64,000 nt of DNA. Origin: Maritalea mobilis. GTDB taxonomy: Bacteria; Pseudomonadota; Alphaproteobacteria; Rhizobiales; Devosiaceae. Positions 1-8,566 of the stretch are shown here, one piece after another. Position numbers and translations under genes: made by a program. Where the stretch lies: the NCBI RefSeq assembly GCF_004363175.1, contig NZ_SNYR01000001.1, positions 1,302,001 through 1,366,000 of the forward strand, written 5' to 3'. The stretch's first letter is position 1. The number at the start of each line of letters is the position of its first letter. The notes beneath the pieces were generated by a model. That model worked only from the letters and a program-made list of their open reading frames with translations. It did not search any database and was not told the DNA's origin.

Positions 1-114
1 AGCACGCGACAAAAAGAATTATCCAGCATGGCTGCTCACAAGCCACGCACGCCTTGGCAATGGTTAATGGGATCAAACGGGAAAAAGGAAGCAAGGAGAA
101 AACTTAGGCCATGA
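1..114 (+). CDS. C-terminal end of a gene cut by the window edge
   Basis: Frame 1 is open from the first base to a TGA at 112-114 and encodes a basic tail rich in Lys and Arg, ending KKEARRKLRP. The fragment contains a Trp-Gln-Trp stretch but no recognisable domain. It could equally be a 28-residue ORF starting at the ATG at 28. The product is unknown, and it is listed because the frame runs off the window edge and has no competing gene. Confidence 0.35.
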   Translation, partial: STRQKELSSMAAHKPRTPWQWLMGSNGKKEARRKLRP

Positions 115-183
115 GTAACTTGCATATGCTTTAGATTTTTTGTCTATTTTAATCAATTCTATCTTTTTGCAGTAGGATTTGAA

Positions 184-786
184 ATGCAGGAACTGCTCAA
201 GCTAATTAAAAATTCAGATGAGTTACCTTACGACTTAGCTTTGGAAGCAATAAATGATATCCAAAATAGTGGTTTCAGCAATTATCGAAAAGCAGCAGAA
301 AAAATACTATCTGGCGCAGGTGAACTTTTGCCAGACAACTATTTACGCCTTTTTATCATGGCAGATATAACAGATGCGGAAGCACGAGCCGCCATGAATA
401 GACAAAAAAGAATTATAGAAGATGCACGCTTTCTCTTGCCAGCAATGCTTCGCCTTACAAATGTGAAAGACACAAAAAACTTAGAATATATACTCGGGCT
501 AATCCGTTCGTGTTGCCATGACTTCCCCATCATAACTCAGGCAGTTCATAAGAAACGAGGACACCGAGAGGCAGTTCAAAACCTCACCTCCATGATTTCT
601 AACCTTGAAGAGTTGGTTAACTACCTCGATCAAAACGAATCCTTTGTTGACTTCGACTTTGAGAGCCAAATGGAATTCGATGCAGGCAAAAAAGTATCGT
701 ATAGTGAATTTGTCACCGAAGTCCAACATATGCGCCTCGCAGCCCAATATGTGATCTTTGCAGATGAGATTGGTGAACGCGAATAA
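184..786 (+). CDS. Unrecognised 200-aa protein
   Basis: This is an ATG-started reading frame of 200 aa with AT-rich codon use unlike the flagellar and metabolic genes further right. The product looks soluble and mostly helical, with no signal peptide or membrane segment and no motif that I recognise. The downstream frame begins immediately after or overlaps its end, so the two may be co-transcribed. Low GC and position next to a tRNA-associated island suggest acquired DNA, although it lies outside the island boundaries defined here. Confidence 0.6.
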   Translation: MQELLKLIKNSDELPYDLALEAINDIQNSGFSNYRKAAEKILSGAGELLPDNYLRLFIMADITDAEARAAMNRQKRIIEDARFLLPAMLRLTNVKDTKNLEYILGLIRSCCHDFPIITQAVHKKRGHREAVQNLTSMISNLEELVNYLDQNESFVDFDFESQMEFDAGKKVSYSEFVTEVQHMRLAAQYVIFADEIGERE

Positions 787-842
787 ACATAACAGACAAT
801 CGAGCGAAAACGCTTATCGTTGACTATGCTTATCAGATTTCG

Positions 843-1415
843 TTGTCGCAACACGCTCCCCTCTTCATCACTACACCGGGTTCCGATTTTTCGCTATTTT
901 GCTCTTTTCAATACGAACTTGTGTCTGGCGAAGCAGATGCCAGTTTTCACGGAGCAATTAGTAAATTTGCGCGAAGCGAGGAACGCGCACGACATGATGA
1001 ATGGCATCAAGAGTCTCTGTGGGAGCAATCAGATGAGGGCATGAGAGCTCGTGAAAGTGATAATTTTGCTTCCTACCGTTACAATAAAGAAGACCTAAAC
1101 AAAGAATTACATCAACTAGAACAATTTCAAAACTGGCTTGGAGAAGATAGCTTTGCATATGATGTGATTAATAAGAGAGTTTTGGAAGCCAAAAAAAGAT
1201 TTCAGCGTAATCAGAGGCTACATGGCCCATTCATGGTCTGGGCTGATCAAGTCAGCAAAGGCGAATGGGAAAAATCAAAAATTGTAATATCTAAAATTCG
1301 ACAGAAGTCGCTCGAATTCGAAATACAACTAGGTGAATTGAAACGCCGCGTGTCCAGAGGTCGCGAGGAAATAGATGAATTAGAGCGTCGTTTATCTGAA
1401 ATTCATGAAATATAA
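843..1415 (+). CDS. Coiled-coil protein, start uncertain
   Basis: The frame encodes about 190 aa from a TTG at 843. The C-terminal third (from about residue 130) is charged and heptad-like, with runs of Glu, Arg, Leu and Ile consistent with a coiled coil. No family is recognised. The reading frame is already open from 777, just after a TGA at 774-776, and the translation between 777 and 842 looks protein-like, but it has no ATG, GTG or TTG. A GTG at 773 that overlaps the end of the preceding gene lies in another frame and stops at 821-823. Either the true start is the weak TTG, or a single-base indel between about 776 and 823 has detached the original start. Confidence 0.5.
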   Translation: MSQHAPLFITTPGSDFSLFCSFQYELVSGEADASFHGAISKFARSEERARHDEWHQESLWEQSDEGMRARESDNFASYRYNKEDLNKELHQLEQFQNWLGEDSFAYDVINKRVLEAKKRFQRNQRLHGPFMVWADQVSKGEWEKSKIVISKIRQKSLEFEIQLGELKRRVSRGREEIDELERRLSEIHEI

Positions 1416-1468
1416 AATCCGGATCAACACATCCTCACCCTACAATAATAAAACTGCGTCATGAGGAT

Positions 1469-1560
1469 CGCAGTGTAGCTCAGATGGATAGAGCGCTGGT
1501 TTTCGTCAGTTGAAATTCAATTGGATCAGTAGGTCACAGGTTCGAGTCCTGTCACTGCGC
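1469..1560 (+). tRNA. tRNA-like gene with interrupted anticodon loop (possible tRNA-Arg UCG)
   Basis: Most of the cloverleaf is visible. Acceptor CGCAGTG (1469-1475) pairs perfectly with CACTGCG (1553-1559). The D-arm is GCTC/GAGC (1478-1481, 1491-1494). The T-arm is ACAGG/CCTGT around a TTCGAGT loop (1536-1552). The anticodon stem CTGGT (1496-1500) pairs with ATCAG (1525-1529, one G-T pair), but the loop is 24 nt instead of 7. The extra 17 nt form their own hairpin, CAGTTG/CAATTG. Without them the loop reads TTTCGTG, giving anticodon TCG (Arg). CCA is not encoded. It may be a decayed tRNA or an unusual tRNA-like RNA. Function is doubtful. Confidence 0.45.
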
Positions 1561-1656
1561 CTCAAACAGCTGACCAAAAAAACCAATCGCAACCCAAGCC
1601 AATCCAAGCGCAAAAGCGCGAAGGCCTTCTCACACCTAACAACCTGCAATATAAGG

Positions 1657-1711
1657 AAAATTTTGGTAGCGGGAGAGGGACTTGAACCCCCGACACGCGG
1701 ATTATGATTCC
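1657..1711. repeat. attL: 55-bp direct repeat (tRNA-Met 3' end copy)
   Basis: This 55-bp segment is identical to 24470-24524. It contains the last 48 nt of the elongator tRNA-Met gene on the minus strand, from the anticodon-loop side to the CCA end, without the 5' half, so it cannot be a working tRNA. It sits 166 bp from the integrase start and marks the left boundary of the integrated element. Confidence 0.9.
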
Positions 1712-1877
1712 AAAAATGGCACTTCCCCGAAAGACAAGGATATTCCCAATATGAACATCAACACGTTGAATAATATACATAATATAGATTAATGCAAATT
1801 AATCTCACCATTTAGGAATTGCATATTTCCTTCTTTCGCGCTACCTGGGTGCTACTTGAAACGCTTTTGGTGGCAAT

Positions 1878-3107
1878 ATGGCCGTAAAATTGACGAAAAC
1901 ACTAGTTGAAGGCCTTGAACCATCAACTAAGGACATTGTGAAGTGGGACAGCGAAGTCAAAGGGTTCGGCGTCAAGGTCACAAAAAAAGGCACAAAAAGC
2001 TATTTTGTCTATTATCGCACCACAAGCGGCCAACAAAGACGCCCATCGATCGGACGACACGGCACTTTTACAGTTGAGCAAGCGCGCAAAATTGCAAGAC
2101 AGTGGCTGGCAGAGGTTGCTCTGGGCAAAGACATAAGCGCAATTCGACAGAACGATCGACAGGCGGAAACCGTAAATCAACTCGCGCAACGCTATCTCAA
2201 AGACTATGCGGAAATTCACAAAAAGCCGCGAAGCATTCAAACCGACAAAGCCAATATCGAAAACCATGTGATACCTTTGATTGGCAAGATGAAGGTCAAA
2301 GATGTTACGCGCGCTGATATTGAAAGATTGAAGCTCGACATCCGTGAGGGAAAGACTGCGCGACGGCTATCTGCCAAACCAAGGGGGCGCAGACAAATCA
2401 GAGGTGGCGAAGGCATCGCCAATCGTGTGTTAGCGCTTTTGTCAAAAATGTTTGGGTGCGCGATAGATTGGAACCTGCGGACCGACAATCCAGCAATGGG
2501 GATCAAAAAGTTTCGAGAAAACAAAAAGGATCGTTTTCTTAGCGAGGCGGAAATTGGACGTCTGCTTGAAGCACTAGACACGGCTGACAGAGAACCGAAA
2601 GAGTTGCCTGCAGCAACTGCCGGTATTCGCCTACTTCTGTTCACTGGTCTACGCGTTGGTGAAATTGTGAATTTAGACTGGCAGCATGTCGACATTGCGC
2701 GTGGCACAATATTCCTGCCAGACAGCAAAACCGGCTCACGCTTGGTGCCGTTGAACAGTATGGCACTCGACGTGCTGAAGGGCTTATACCGCGATCAACA
2801 GTCGGGTTTGGTCCTCGAAAGCAGCGCGGCAGGCAAACCCATTGCGTTGACCAGGCCGTGGTACCGAATACGTGAAAGCGCCGAGATCGATAAAACGGCC
2901 ACACTCCACAGCCTGCGCCACACATTCGCATCGCACTCAGTCATGACCGGACAATCGTTGGCGCAAGCAGGTTCATTGCTTGGGCACAAATCTGCACAAA
3001 CAACAATGCGCTACGCTCATCACTTGTTAGAGGCGCAGCGGCAATACAGCGAGCAAACTGGGGATGTATTTCGGCGAATTGCTGGCAAGTCCGCAGACCA
3101 AACTTGA
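1878..3107 (+). CDS. Tyrosine-recombinase integrase (P4-like, DUF4102 arm domain)
   Basis: The integrase catalyses site-specific recombination between the element and the tRNA-Met gene. The 409-aa protein has an N-terminal arm-binding domain of the DUF4102 type (about 1-85), a core-binding helical domain (about 95-205) and a catalytic domain (about 215-390). Visible catalytic residues are Arg259 (in TGLRVGE), His344 and Arg347 (HSLRH), His370 (LLGH) and nucleophile Tyr379 (MRYAH). The length is normal for the family. The ATG at 1878 follows a GGTGG ribosome-binding site. Its place beside attL fits its role in integrating the island. The catalytic set is complete, so it looks active. Confidence 0.95.
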   Translation: MAVKLTKTLVEGLEPSTKDIVKWDSEVKGFGVKVTKKGTKSYFVYYRTTSGQQRRPSIGRHGTFTVEQARKIARQWLAEVALGKDISAIRQNDRQAETVNQLAQRYLKDYAEIHKKPRSIQTDKANIENHVIPLIGKMKVKDVTRADIERLKLDIREGKTARRLSAKPRGRRQIRGGEGIANRVLALLSKMFGCAIDWNLRTDNPAMGIKKFRENKKDRFLSEAEIGRLLEALDTADREPKELPAATAGIRLLLFTGLRVGEIVNLDWQHVDIARGTIFLPDSKTGSRLVPLNSMALDVLKGLYRDQQSGLVLESSAAGKPIALTRPWYRIRESAEIDKTATLHSLRHTFASHSVMTGQSLAQAGSLLGHKSAQTTMRYAHHLLEAQRQYSEQTGDVFRRIAGKSADQT

Positions 3108-3159
3108 AGCATTTGGCGACTTTGTCTGGCACGGGGCTTTGTGCCCTGCACTGCCAACC

Positions 3160-3810
3160 TCAATCACACCACGGATTTGAACTGTTGGGCCATGGCTGTG
3201 CAAAACCTTGTTGGATCAACAATTGCCCAACATCTTGACCATCTGAATTGTACATTTTGACAAGATCACGCCCATAGCCACCTGTGCGCCCGGTATAGTG
3301 GATGCGATAACCGGTCTGCATGACCTCAATCACCATCTGTGCGCCCTTTGCTGCGGCAACACGCTCTGCCGCACAACTTGCCTTACTATCGGTTTCAGCG
3401 GCATCAATATCCAAGAAGCGAAGTTTGTTGCCTTTTTCTCAAATGGTATCGCCATCCACAACACAAGTGACGCGGCGCGCTGCTCTGTTGCCACCGCTAC
3501 ATAGACCAACTGTTGGCCGCTTTGTTAATTCACAAGCGACTCCATTGTGGTCGTCATCAAGATGTTGCCAATACCCTGGCGATCCCCTTTCGGTTTCATA
3601 AACACCCGCACTCGCCGCAGCATCACATCCGGCGGCTGCCACAAAGTGCCTAACGGTTTGTGGCGGTGTCCACCCCCGAGCGAGCCAAACCACAGCAAAG
3701 AATGACACAGTCGCAATCATTAAAAGCACCAAGATCATTCGAAAATCAATAAGTGGTTTTTCTGGTGCACGGCTCGTGCGGCTTTGGCGCTGTGACATAT
3801 TTGATCGCAA
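3160..3810 (-). pseudogene. Thermonuclease (SNase) with excalibur domain, broken by an in-frame TGA
   Basis: The minus-strand frame runs from ATG 3810 to a stop at 3160 with a single internal TGA at 3441-3439. Residues about 22-45 form a membrane anchor. Residues about 60-95 form an excalibur-type calcium-binding domain (Cys, then DDDHNGVACE). The SNase domain then starts with CVVDGDTI. After the TGA the same frame continues through LRFLDIDAAE to a normal SNase-like ending. The TGA falls where many SNase proteins have Trp, so a TGG to TGA change explains it. The residual 84-aa ORF starting at TTG 3414 lacks the first catalytic segment. It is convergent with the integrase gene. Confidence 0.8.
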
Positions 3811-3978
3811 CCTGTTTTGTCTACAAATGAGCTAAATATGAGCAAACACTAATAGATCATTATCAACAAACCCTTAGTGCACGCCGTCCGTTCAACAGAC
3901 AAACACAGACCTTCACACTTGGCCAATTTGCTGGCACAATGGCTGCACATTTAGATTCATATTTTGGGAAATATTGGC

Positions 3979-4335
3979 ATGACAGATGCCCTACCACCTC
4001 GCATGTCCAAGGGCCAATTGGAGCTGATTTATCTCATTGGCAATGATGAAGCGCCATACGACATCTATATTCGATCAGCGATGAAAATTGAACGACAACG
4101 CCTAGTGCTTGCGCGGCTGCAAAAGCGGTTTGGCTTCAGGTCAGCCAACGACGTCAAATCATTTTACGAAACCCATGCAGATGAAATCTATTTGCGCCTT
4201 GAGCAGTTAGGTAGCTTTGCTATCGATCCTTGCGGTGGACCAAAAAGGCGCAATGACCACCCTGAACTCACAGAACAAGACCTTTGGGATGCAGCGACTA
4301 TATTGCGGGAACTTTCGCAAGCTGGCGCCGATTGA
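3979..4335 (+). CDS. Unrecognised 118-aa protein
   Basis: The product is a small soluble protein with a mixed helical pattern and no recognised domain. The ATG at 3979 is preferred over the TTG at 3964 because a GGGAA ribosome-binding site (3966-3970) lies 8 nt before it. The protein has a charged middle (residues about 35-55) and a C-terminal segment rich in acidic and hydrophobic residues. It stands alone between the broken nuclease and a predicted small RNA. Function is unknown. Confidence 0.6.
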   Translation: MTDALPPRMSKGQLELIYLIGNDEAPYDIYIRSAMKIERQRLVLARLQKRFGFRSANDVKSFYETHADEIYLRLEQLGSFAIDPCGGPKRRNDHPELTEQDLWDAATILRELSQAGAD

Positions 4336-4432
4336 CTTAAAGGCATCTGCGTGAGTTCAGGGTGGCACCTTTCAAAGCAAATTGCGCCTCAAGACGCCAA
4401 CAAGGCGGCCATGTTTCGTTTACTCTCGTGTT

Positions 4433-4461
4433 TTGACAATCGAGTATAGAATTGTTATCTT
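4433..4461 (+). promoter_or_regulatory. Sigma-70 promoter of the candidate sRNA
   Basis: A perfect -35 TTGACA (4433-4438) is followed by a 17-bp spacer and the -10 TATCTT (4456-4461), predicting a transcript start near 4468. No ORF follows closely; a terminator does, about 55 bp later. Confidence 0.7.
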
Positions 4462-4467
4462 CAATTG

Positions 4468-4558
4468 GTCCAACCACCCTGCAATCACTCCCCCCGATTA
4501 ATGTGTGTGGACAAGCGTAAAACCCGCATGGATCTTCCTCTCCTGCGGGTTTTCTTAT
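4468..4558 (+). ncRNA. Candidate small RNA (about 90 nt)
   Basis: A strong promoter and an intrinsic terminator enclose about 90 nt with no ORF. The 5' half contains unpaired pyrimidine-rich segments (CCACCCT and CACTCCCCCC), which resemble the anti-Shine-Dalgarno motifs of several alphaproteobacterial Hfq-dependent sRNAs. The 3' end is a terminator hairpin with a T-tract. Membership of a named sRNA family is not claimed. It lies inside the island, so it could regulate island genes or host mRNAs. Confidence 0.6.
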
Positions 4559-4560
4559 TT
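4520..4560 (+). terminator. Rho-independent terminator of the sRNA
   Basis: AAACCCGCA (4520-4528) pairs with TGCGGGTTT (4544-4552) around a 15-nt pyrimidine-rich loop, followed by a T-rich tract (TTTTCTTATTT). Confidence 0.8.
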
Positions 4561-4907
4561 AACTGTCAAGCGAAGTGTTGAGTGAAGGATATCGCTGATT
4601 GGTGTCCAGGGTCACTTTACTAAGTTCAAGAAGCAATAATTGTTGCCGTACACTGCAAGTCGATGGCCCATGACAGCCTTGCGGGGCGGATTGCGAAACT
4701 TCGCAGCGCCCGCAATCTAAATTGTGCAACTCGACTCGAAGAAAGCGGAAACTCGGGGCCGCGACAAAGTATTTCGATATGCGGACGCCACTAACGCTAG
4801 CCCGGTGCGGCGCTAGCGGTTGTCTGCAGTTAGTTGTCTCTGTAAAGTCTGGCGCGTATGTTGGAGAAATTCAATCATCGCAAGCGAAGCAACAAAGGTG
4901 AAGACCA

Positions 4908-6965
4908 GTGAAAGCAAATGAGACTCGTATCGATAAATTCATGGCTTCCAACGAAACAACCTTTGCCATACCAGTCTATCAGAGGAATTATGATTGGACA
5001 AAAGTACAATGCCAGCAGCTATTCAGGGACCTCTTGGAAATTGGACGAAACGACGCCCAAGGTGCTCACTTTATCGGAAGTATCGTTTATGTGCACGACG
5101 ATGTTTATGCTGCTTCTGGCTTAACAGAACTGACTGTTATTGACGGACAACAGCGCCTTACAACATTAACACTTCTCTATGTTGCAATCTATCGTTTTGC
5201 CTTGGCGGAAGGCAATGACGCACTAGCTCAAAGAATATTCAAGACTTACTTGATCAATGAATTTTCTAGCGAGACTGAGAAGTTAAAACTAAAGCCAACC
5301 GACAATAACAGGCTTGCTCTTGCGCAAATTCTAGATCCCAATGAATCGACAAAAGTTTCGGGTTTCTCAAGGCTGGTAGAGAATTTCCGACTTTTTCAAG
5401 GACTTGTTACCTCAGAAAATCTCGATGTAGTACAGCGCGGATTGACAAAACTAATATTCGTAGACATTGCCCTAGACCGACAAAAGGATAACCCGCAACG
5501 AATTTTTGAAAGCTTAAACTCTACGGGGTTGGAGCTTTCCCAGGCCGATTTGATCCGGAATTATATTCTAATGGGCTTGCCACGTGCCGCTCAAGAAAAG
5601 CTCTTTAGGTCACACTGGGAGCCGATCGAGGCCAATGCGAAAAACCAGACAACAAATGAAAGCAAGGTGTCGGAATTCATCCGCGACTATTTGACGATGA
5701 AGACCAAGGTCATTCCCAACAAGTCGGCAGTTTATGATAAATTTAAGGACCGTTTTCCAGAACCTAACTCAGAGGGCCTCAAATCAGCCCTCGATGAGTT
5801 ACGGACGCTATCTGAAGTCTACAATAAGCTACTTAATCCTTCGCAAGAGTTGGATGAAGACATAAAGAGCGCGTTGATGCACATTAATGCGTTAGAAATT
5901 AATGTTGCGTACCCATTCCTAATGAAAGTGTATCAAGATTTTGTCGAAGGGGTAATTGAGAAAACTACTTTCATTGCTGTTTTGGAGCTAACACAAGCCT
6001 TTGTCTGGCGTCGTTTTGTGATGGGCCTACCAACAAATGCTCTAAATAAGATTTTCATGACGCTTTATGATCGAGTTAATTCAGAAGAATACTTGAGTTC
6101 GATAGAACGGGCGATAATGCAGAAAACTGGAAGCCAACGCTTTCCTCGAGATGCTGAGGTAGTATCATCCCTCAAAGACAAAGATATGTACAATACAAAG
6201 GCAAAAACCAGAGCTTACTTTTTTGATAGAATTGAAAACCACAAGAACAAAGAACACGTGGACGTAAGTTCATCAGACATCACAATTGAGCATATTTTCC
6301 CTCAAAATCCTGATGCTATTTGGAGACGTTCATTAGACTCAGAAGAATATTCAGCCCTCGCGGAAAAGTACCTCAACACTGTAGGGAATCTTACCCTGTC
6401 CGGTAACAATGGTAAGCTTGGAAACAAAAGCTTTGAGGCAAAAAGGGATATGAATATTGATGGGGGTGAAGAAGGGTATAGGTTTAGTCGCTTATGGCTC
6501 AACCGTGACCTAAAGAACTGTACTAGCTGGGACGTTTCGAAAGTTGAGGAACGCGCAGAGGCTATTTCATCCAGATTTTTAGAGATTTGGCCTGAACCAA
6601 TCGTGGATCTGAATGCTGACGATGTTTTGGAAGAGGTCAACATATTTGACGCGGAAGAACCTAAATTCAAGAAACTTGAATACGCAGTCTTCTTTGGAAG
6701 TAAACTTATCTTGTCCCAGGTAGCCAAATTGTACGTCGAAGTGTTTAGGCAGCTTATTGATCTGCAGCCAGATGCGTTTTACGGTACAAATCTTGGCGAG
6801 CGAATCCAGTTGACTGATGACAACACAGTTCTTCGGCAAGCGCTGCAGATCAGCGATCGCTATTTTGTTGAAGGCAATATTGATAATACCATTAAGTTTG
6901 ATCGCATTAAGTTGGCCCTTTCAGAGTTGGGCATAGAGGATGAGCTATCAATCAAATATTTGTAA
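4908..6965 (+). CDS. DUF262/DUF1524 protein (GmrSD-type restriction nuclease)
   Basis: The gene encodes a 685-aa protein of the family of modification-dependent or phage-sensing endonucleases typified by GmrSD. The N-terminal DUF262 (ParB/GmrS-like) domain shows IPVYQRNYDW at 21-30 and DGQQRLTT at 79-86. The C-terminal DUF1524 HNH domain shows TIEHIFPQN near 460 and GNLTLSGNNGKLGNKSF from about 492. About 130 residues follow the HNH region and may sense a substrate. Both halves are fused in one chain, as in many GmrSD homologues. The GTG start at 4908 has an AAAGGTG ribosome-binding site. The DNA is markedly more AT-rich than the hsd operon, a sign of separate acquisition. The role in defence is inferred from family and context. 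Confidence 0.88.
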   Translation: MKANETRIDKFMASNETTFAIPVYQRNYDWTKVQCQQLFRDLLEIGRNDAQGAHFIGSIVYVHDDVYAASGLTELTVIDGQQRLTTLTLLYVAIYRFALAEGNDALAQRIFKTYLINEFSSETEKLKLKPTDNNRLALAQILDPNESTKVSGFSRLVENFRLFQGLVTSENLDVVQRGLTKLIFVDIALDRQKDNPQRIFESLNSTGLELSQADLIRNYILMGLPRAAQEKLFRSHWEPIEANAKNQTTNESKVSEFIRDYLTMKTKVIPNKSAVYDKFKDRFPEPNSEGLKSALDELRTLSEVYNKLLNPSQELDEDIKSALMHINALEINVAYPFLMKVYQDFVEGVIEKTTFIAVLELTQAFVWRRFVMGLPTNALNKIFMTLYDRVNSEEYLSSIERAIMQKTGSQRFPRDAEVVSSLKDKDMYNTKAKTRAYFFDRIENHKNKEHVDVSSSDITIEHIFPQNPDAIWRRSLDSEEYSALAEKYLNTVGNLTLSGNNGKLGNKSFEAKRDMNIDGGEEGYRFSRLWLNRDLKNCTSWDVSKVEERAEAISSRFLEIWPEPIVDLNADDVLEEVNIFDAEEPKFKKLEYAVFFGSKLILSQVAKLYVEVFRQLIDLQPDAFYGTNLGERIQLTDDNTVLRQALQISDRYFVEGNIDNTIKFDRIKLALSELGIEDELSIKYL

Positions 6966-7354
6966 ACGTACGCAACTAATCATTACGACCCAAGCATTAT
7001 CCCGTAAATCACGATCAAACTGTATTAATGGCGACATCCGTTCCGCATAGGGTTAATCGATGGTGCAAGGAGCGCGCAGTTTCCATGGTCGTGATCAAAC
7101 GGTAAGACGTCCGAATGGTGCAGTTTGATTCAAGACCAAATCAGCGTAAACCACATGCAACAAACACCATTACTGCAGCAGGCGCTTCATCCTATTCTCG
7201 CAGTTTGCGAATTCGGCCATCTCTCGATTTTGCGGTCGCAGCGAATGACCGGAATGAGGGGCCGCACCATCGCATTGGGAAGGCATGGTCAAGGTCCACA
7301 ATGGGCCAGTTGAAAACGGATTTAGCAGTTCCGGTGAAGTTTTATTGTCATTGT
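6966..7354. other. Intergenic stretch without a recognisable gene
   Basis: This 389-bp stretch lies between two convergent genes. Short ORFs on the plus strand lack ribosome-binding sites and family signatures. No clear terminator hairpin, tRNA or repeat was found apart from a short imperfect repetition of GATCAAAC (near 7014 and 7095). Confidence 0.4.
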
Positions 7355-8377
7355 TTAGCCCTTTATTAGTGGCCCCATGACGCGCGCAGGCAGAGTTCCA
7401 TCTGCCGATCGTCCGCGCTTATGCGCCCGAACCCGTACTACTTTTCCGTTCGAATACTGTCTTTCGTGTTCGGCTACCCAATGCTCTATAGGCGCGGCTC
7501 GATTCGTAATCAATGCCTTTTCAAAACTAAGTCTTGCCAGTTGCTCGGTCATGTGACGCTCAGCCGCGGGTCCAATTCTAATGGTGATGTGAGATTTTGG
7601 AGCATCGGTCATCCAAGTTTTGCCAAACTTCCGTGCGGTTTTGGCTTGAGACTTCGTTAGGCTCTGGAATTCTTGCGATGCAAGATCGTCCTCGCGCGCT
7701 GCAAGGGCAGCGAAAAGCATAAACCCAATCACCATCTCGTAGGTTAGGTGATTATTGTATTCTTCGAAATGTACCCTTAACGCAGCTTCGTCGGGCAATA
7801 GTCCCGCGCGCATTAATCCAGCAATTACTGGCCTCTGCGGTTGCCAACTGGCATCGTTAAAGTTTGGCCTTCCGTCGTGTGATTTCGCAATCTCCAGAAC
7901 AAGGGGCGCATCAAAAACAAGGGTGTTCGTTTTTGCCGAAAAGAGGCGCACTGTCAGCTTGTCTGAAGGCCTATTGTCAAAAAGGAACCCCCGCTGATGT
8001 CGTTTGCTCAGTTCGTCTTTGCTTAGTGTAGCAACTCCTCGCGCAATACGACCTTCCCAAAGTTTGCGGTCGTCATATTCGATCCAAATGAGCTCACGCG
8101 GCAAATCGACGTCGCGCACATAATCTTGAATGCGGGACTCTGATCTTTTCTCCGAAGGTAAGCCTTGGACATCCATTCTTAGGGAATCCAGATAATTAGC
8201 TGCATTGTGGTCCAGCAAGTAAATTTTTGCCGAGGAAAGGTCGTTTAGAACCGCTTGCCATTGCTGACGGGTTTCTTCAGACGAAACTTTTTCCCCGTCT
8301 GGTCCTATCATTTCTACGGGGTCCGCGTTTTCGAGGTGGTGACCGAACTTTAAGGCTATTGTTTTGTAAAGGATCAC
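7355..8377 (-). CDS. Unrecognised 340-aa protein in the defence cluster
   Basis: The product is a soluble protein without signal peptide or membrane anchor. The GTG start at 8377 is preceded by GGAAGA. The C-terminal region (about 265-340) is basic, with a pattern of His, Arg, Lys and Gly residues (RVRAHKRGR) that suggests nucleic-acid contact. The central part (about 185-250) is helical. I do not recognise a family. It sits alone between a GmrSD-type nuclease and a HEPN protein, so a defence or element-control role is plausible by context only. The octamer repeat lies about 190 bp upstream of its start. Confidence 0.65.
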   Translation of the reverse strand: MILYKTIALKFGHHLENADPVEMIGPDGEKVSSEETRQQWQAVLNDLSSAKIYLLDHNAANYLDSLRMDVQGLPSEKRSESRIQDYVRDVDLPRELIWIEYDDRKLWEGRIARGVATLSKDELSKRHQRGFLFDNRPSDKLTVRLFSAKTNTLVFDAPLVLEIAKSHDGRPNFNDASWQPQRPVIAGLMRAGLLPDEAALRVHFEEYNNHLTYEMVIGFMLFAALAAREDDLASQEFQSLTKSQAKTARKFGKTWMTDAPKSHITIRIGPAAERHMTEQLARLSFEKALITNRAAPIEHWVAEHERQYSNGKVVRVRAHKRGRSADGTLPARVMGPLIKG

Positions 8378-8566
8378 TGAATGTCTTCCAAAGATACGTG
8401 GTCGTTACAAGTTGGATCAAATTGCTGCTGCCCGAATGCAAAATGCATTGAAAGCCAACAAGTGTACGAGCATTTTTCCACCCAATTGCACCTTCAGTGC
8501 AACTAAAAAAAGCGAGATCGGGAAATCCAGCAATACACCGGTAAAGCAAATCGAAATCTAGGAACT

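Noticed and set aside
1496-1529. Long variable arm of a class II tRNA
   Set aside because: The hairpin lies between the two strands of the anticodon stem, not after it, so it is a loop insertion.
1657-1711. A second tRNA-Met gene
   Set aside because: Only the 3' half is present; the D-arm and acceptor 5' strand are absent.
3439-3441. TGA recoded as Trp or Sec in the island
   Set aside because: hsdM, hsdS and hsdR end at TGA and use TGG for Trp, and no SECIS-like element is evident; a nonsense mutation is simpler.
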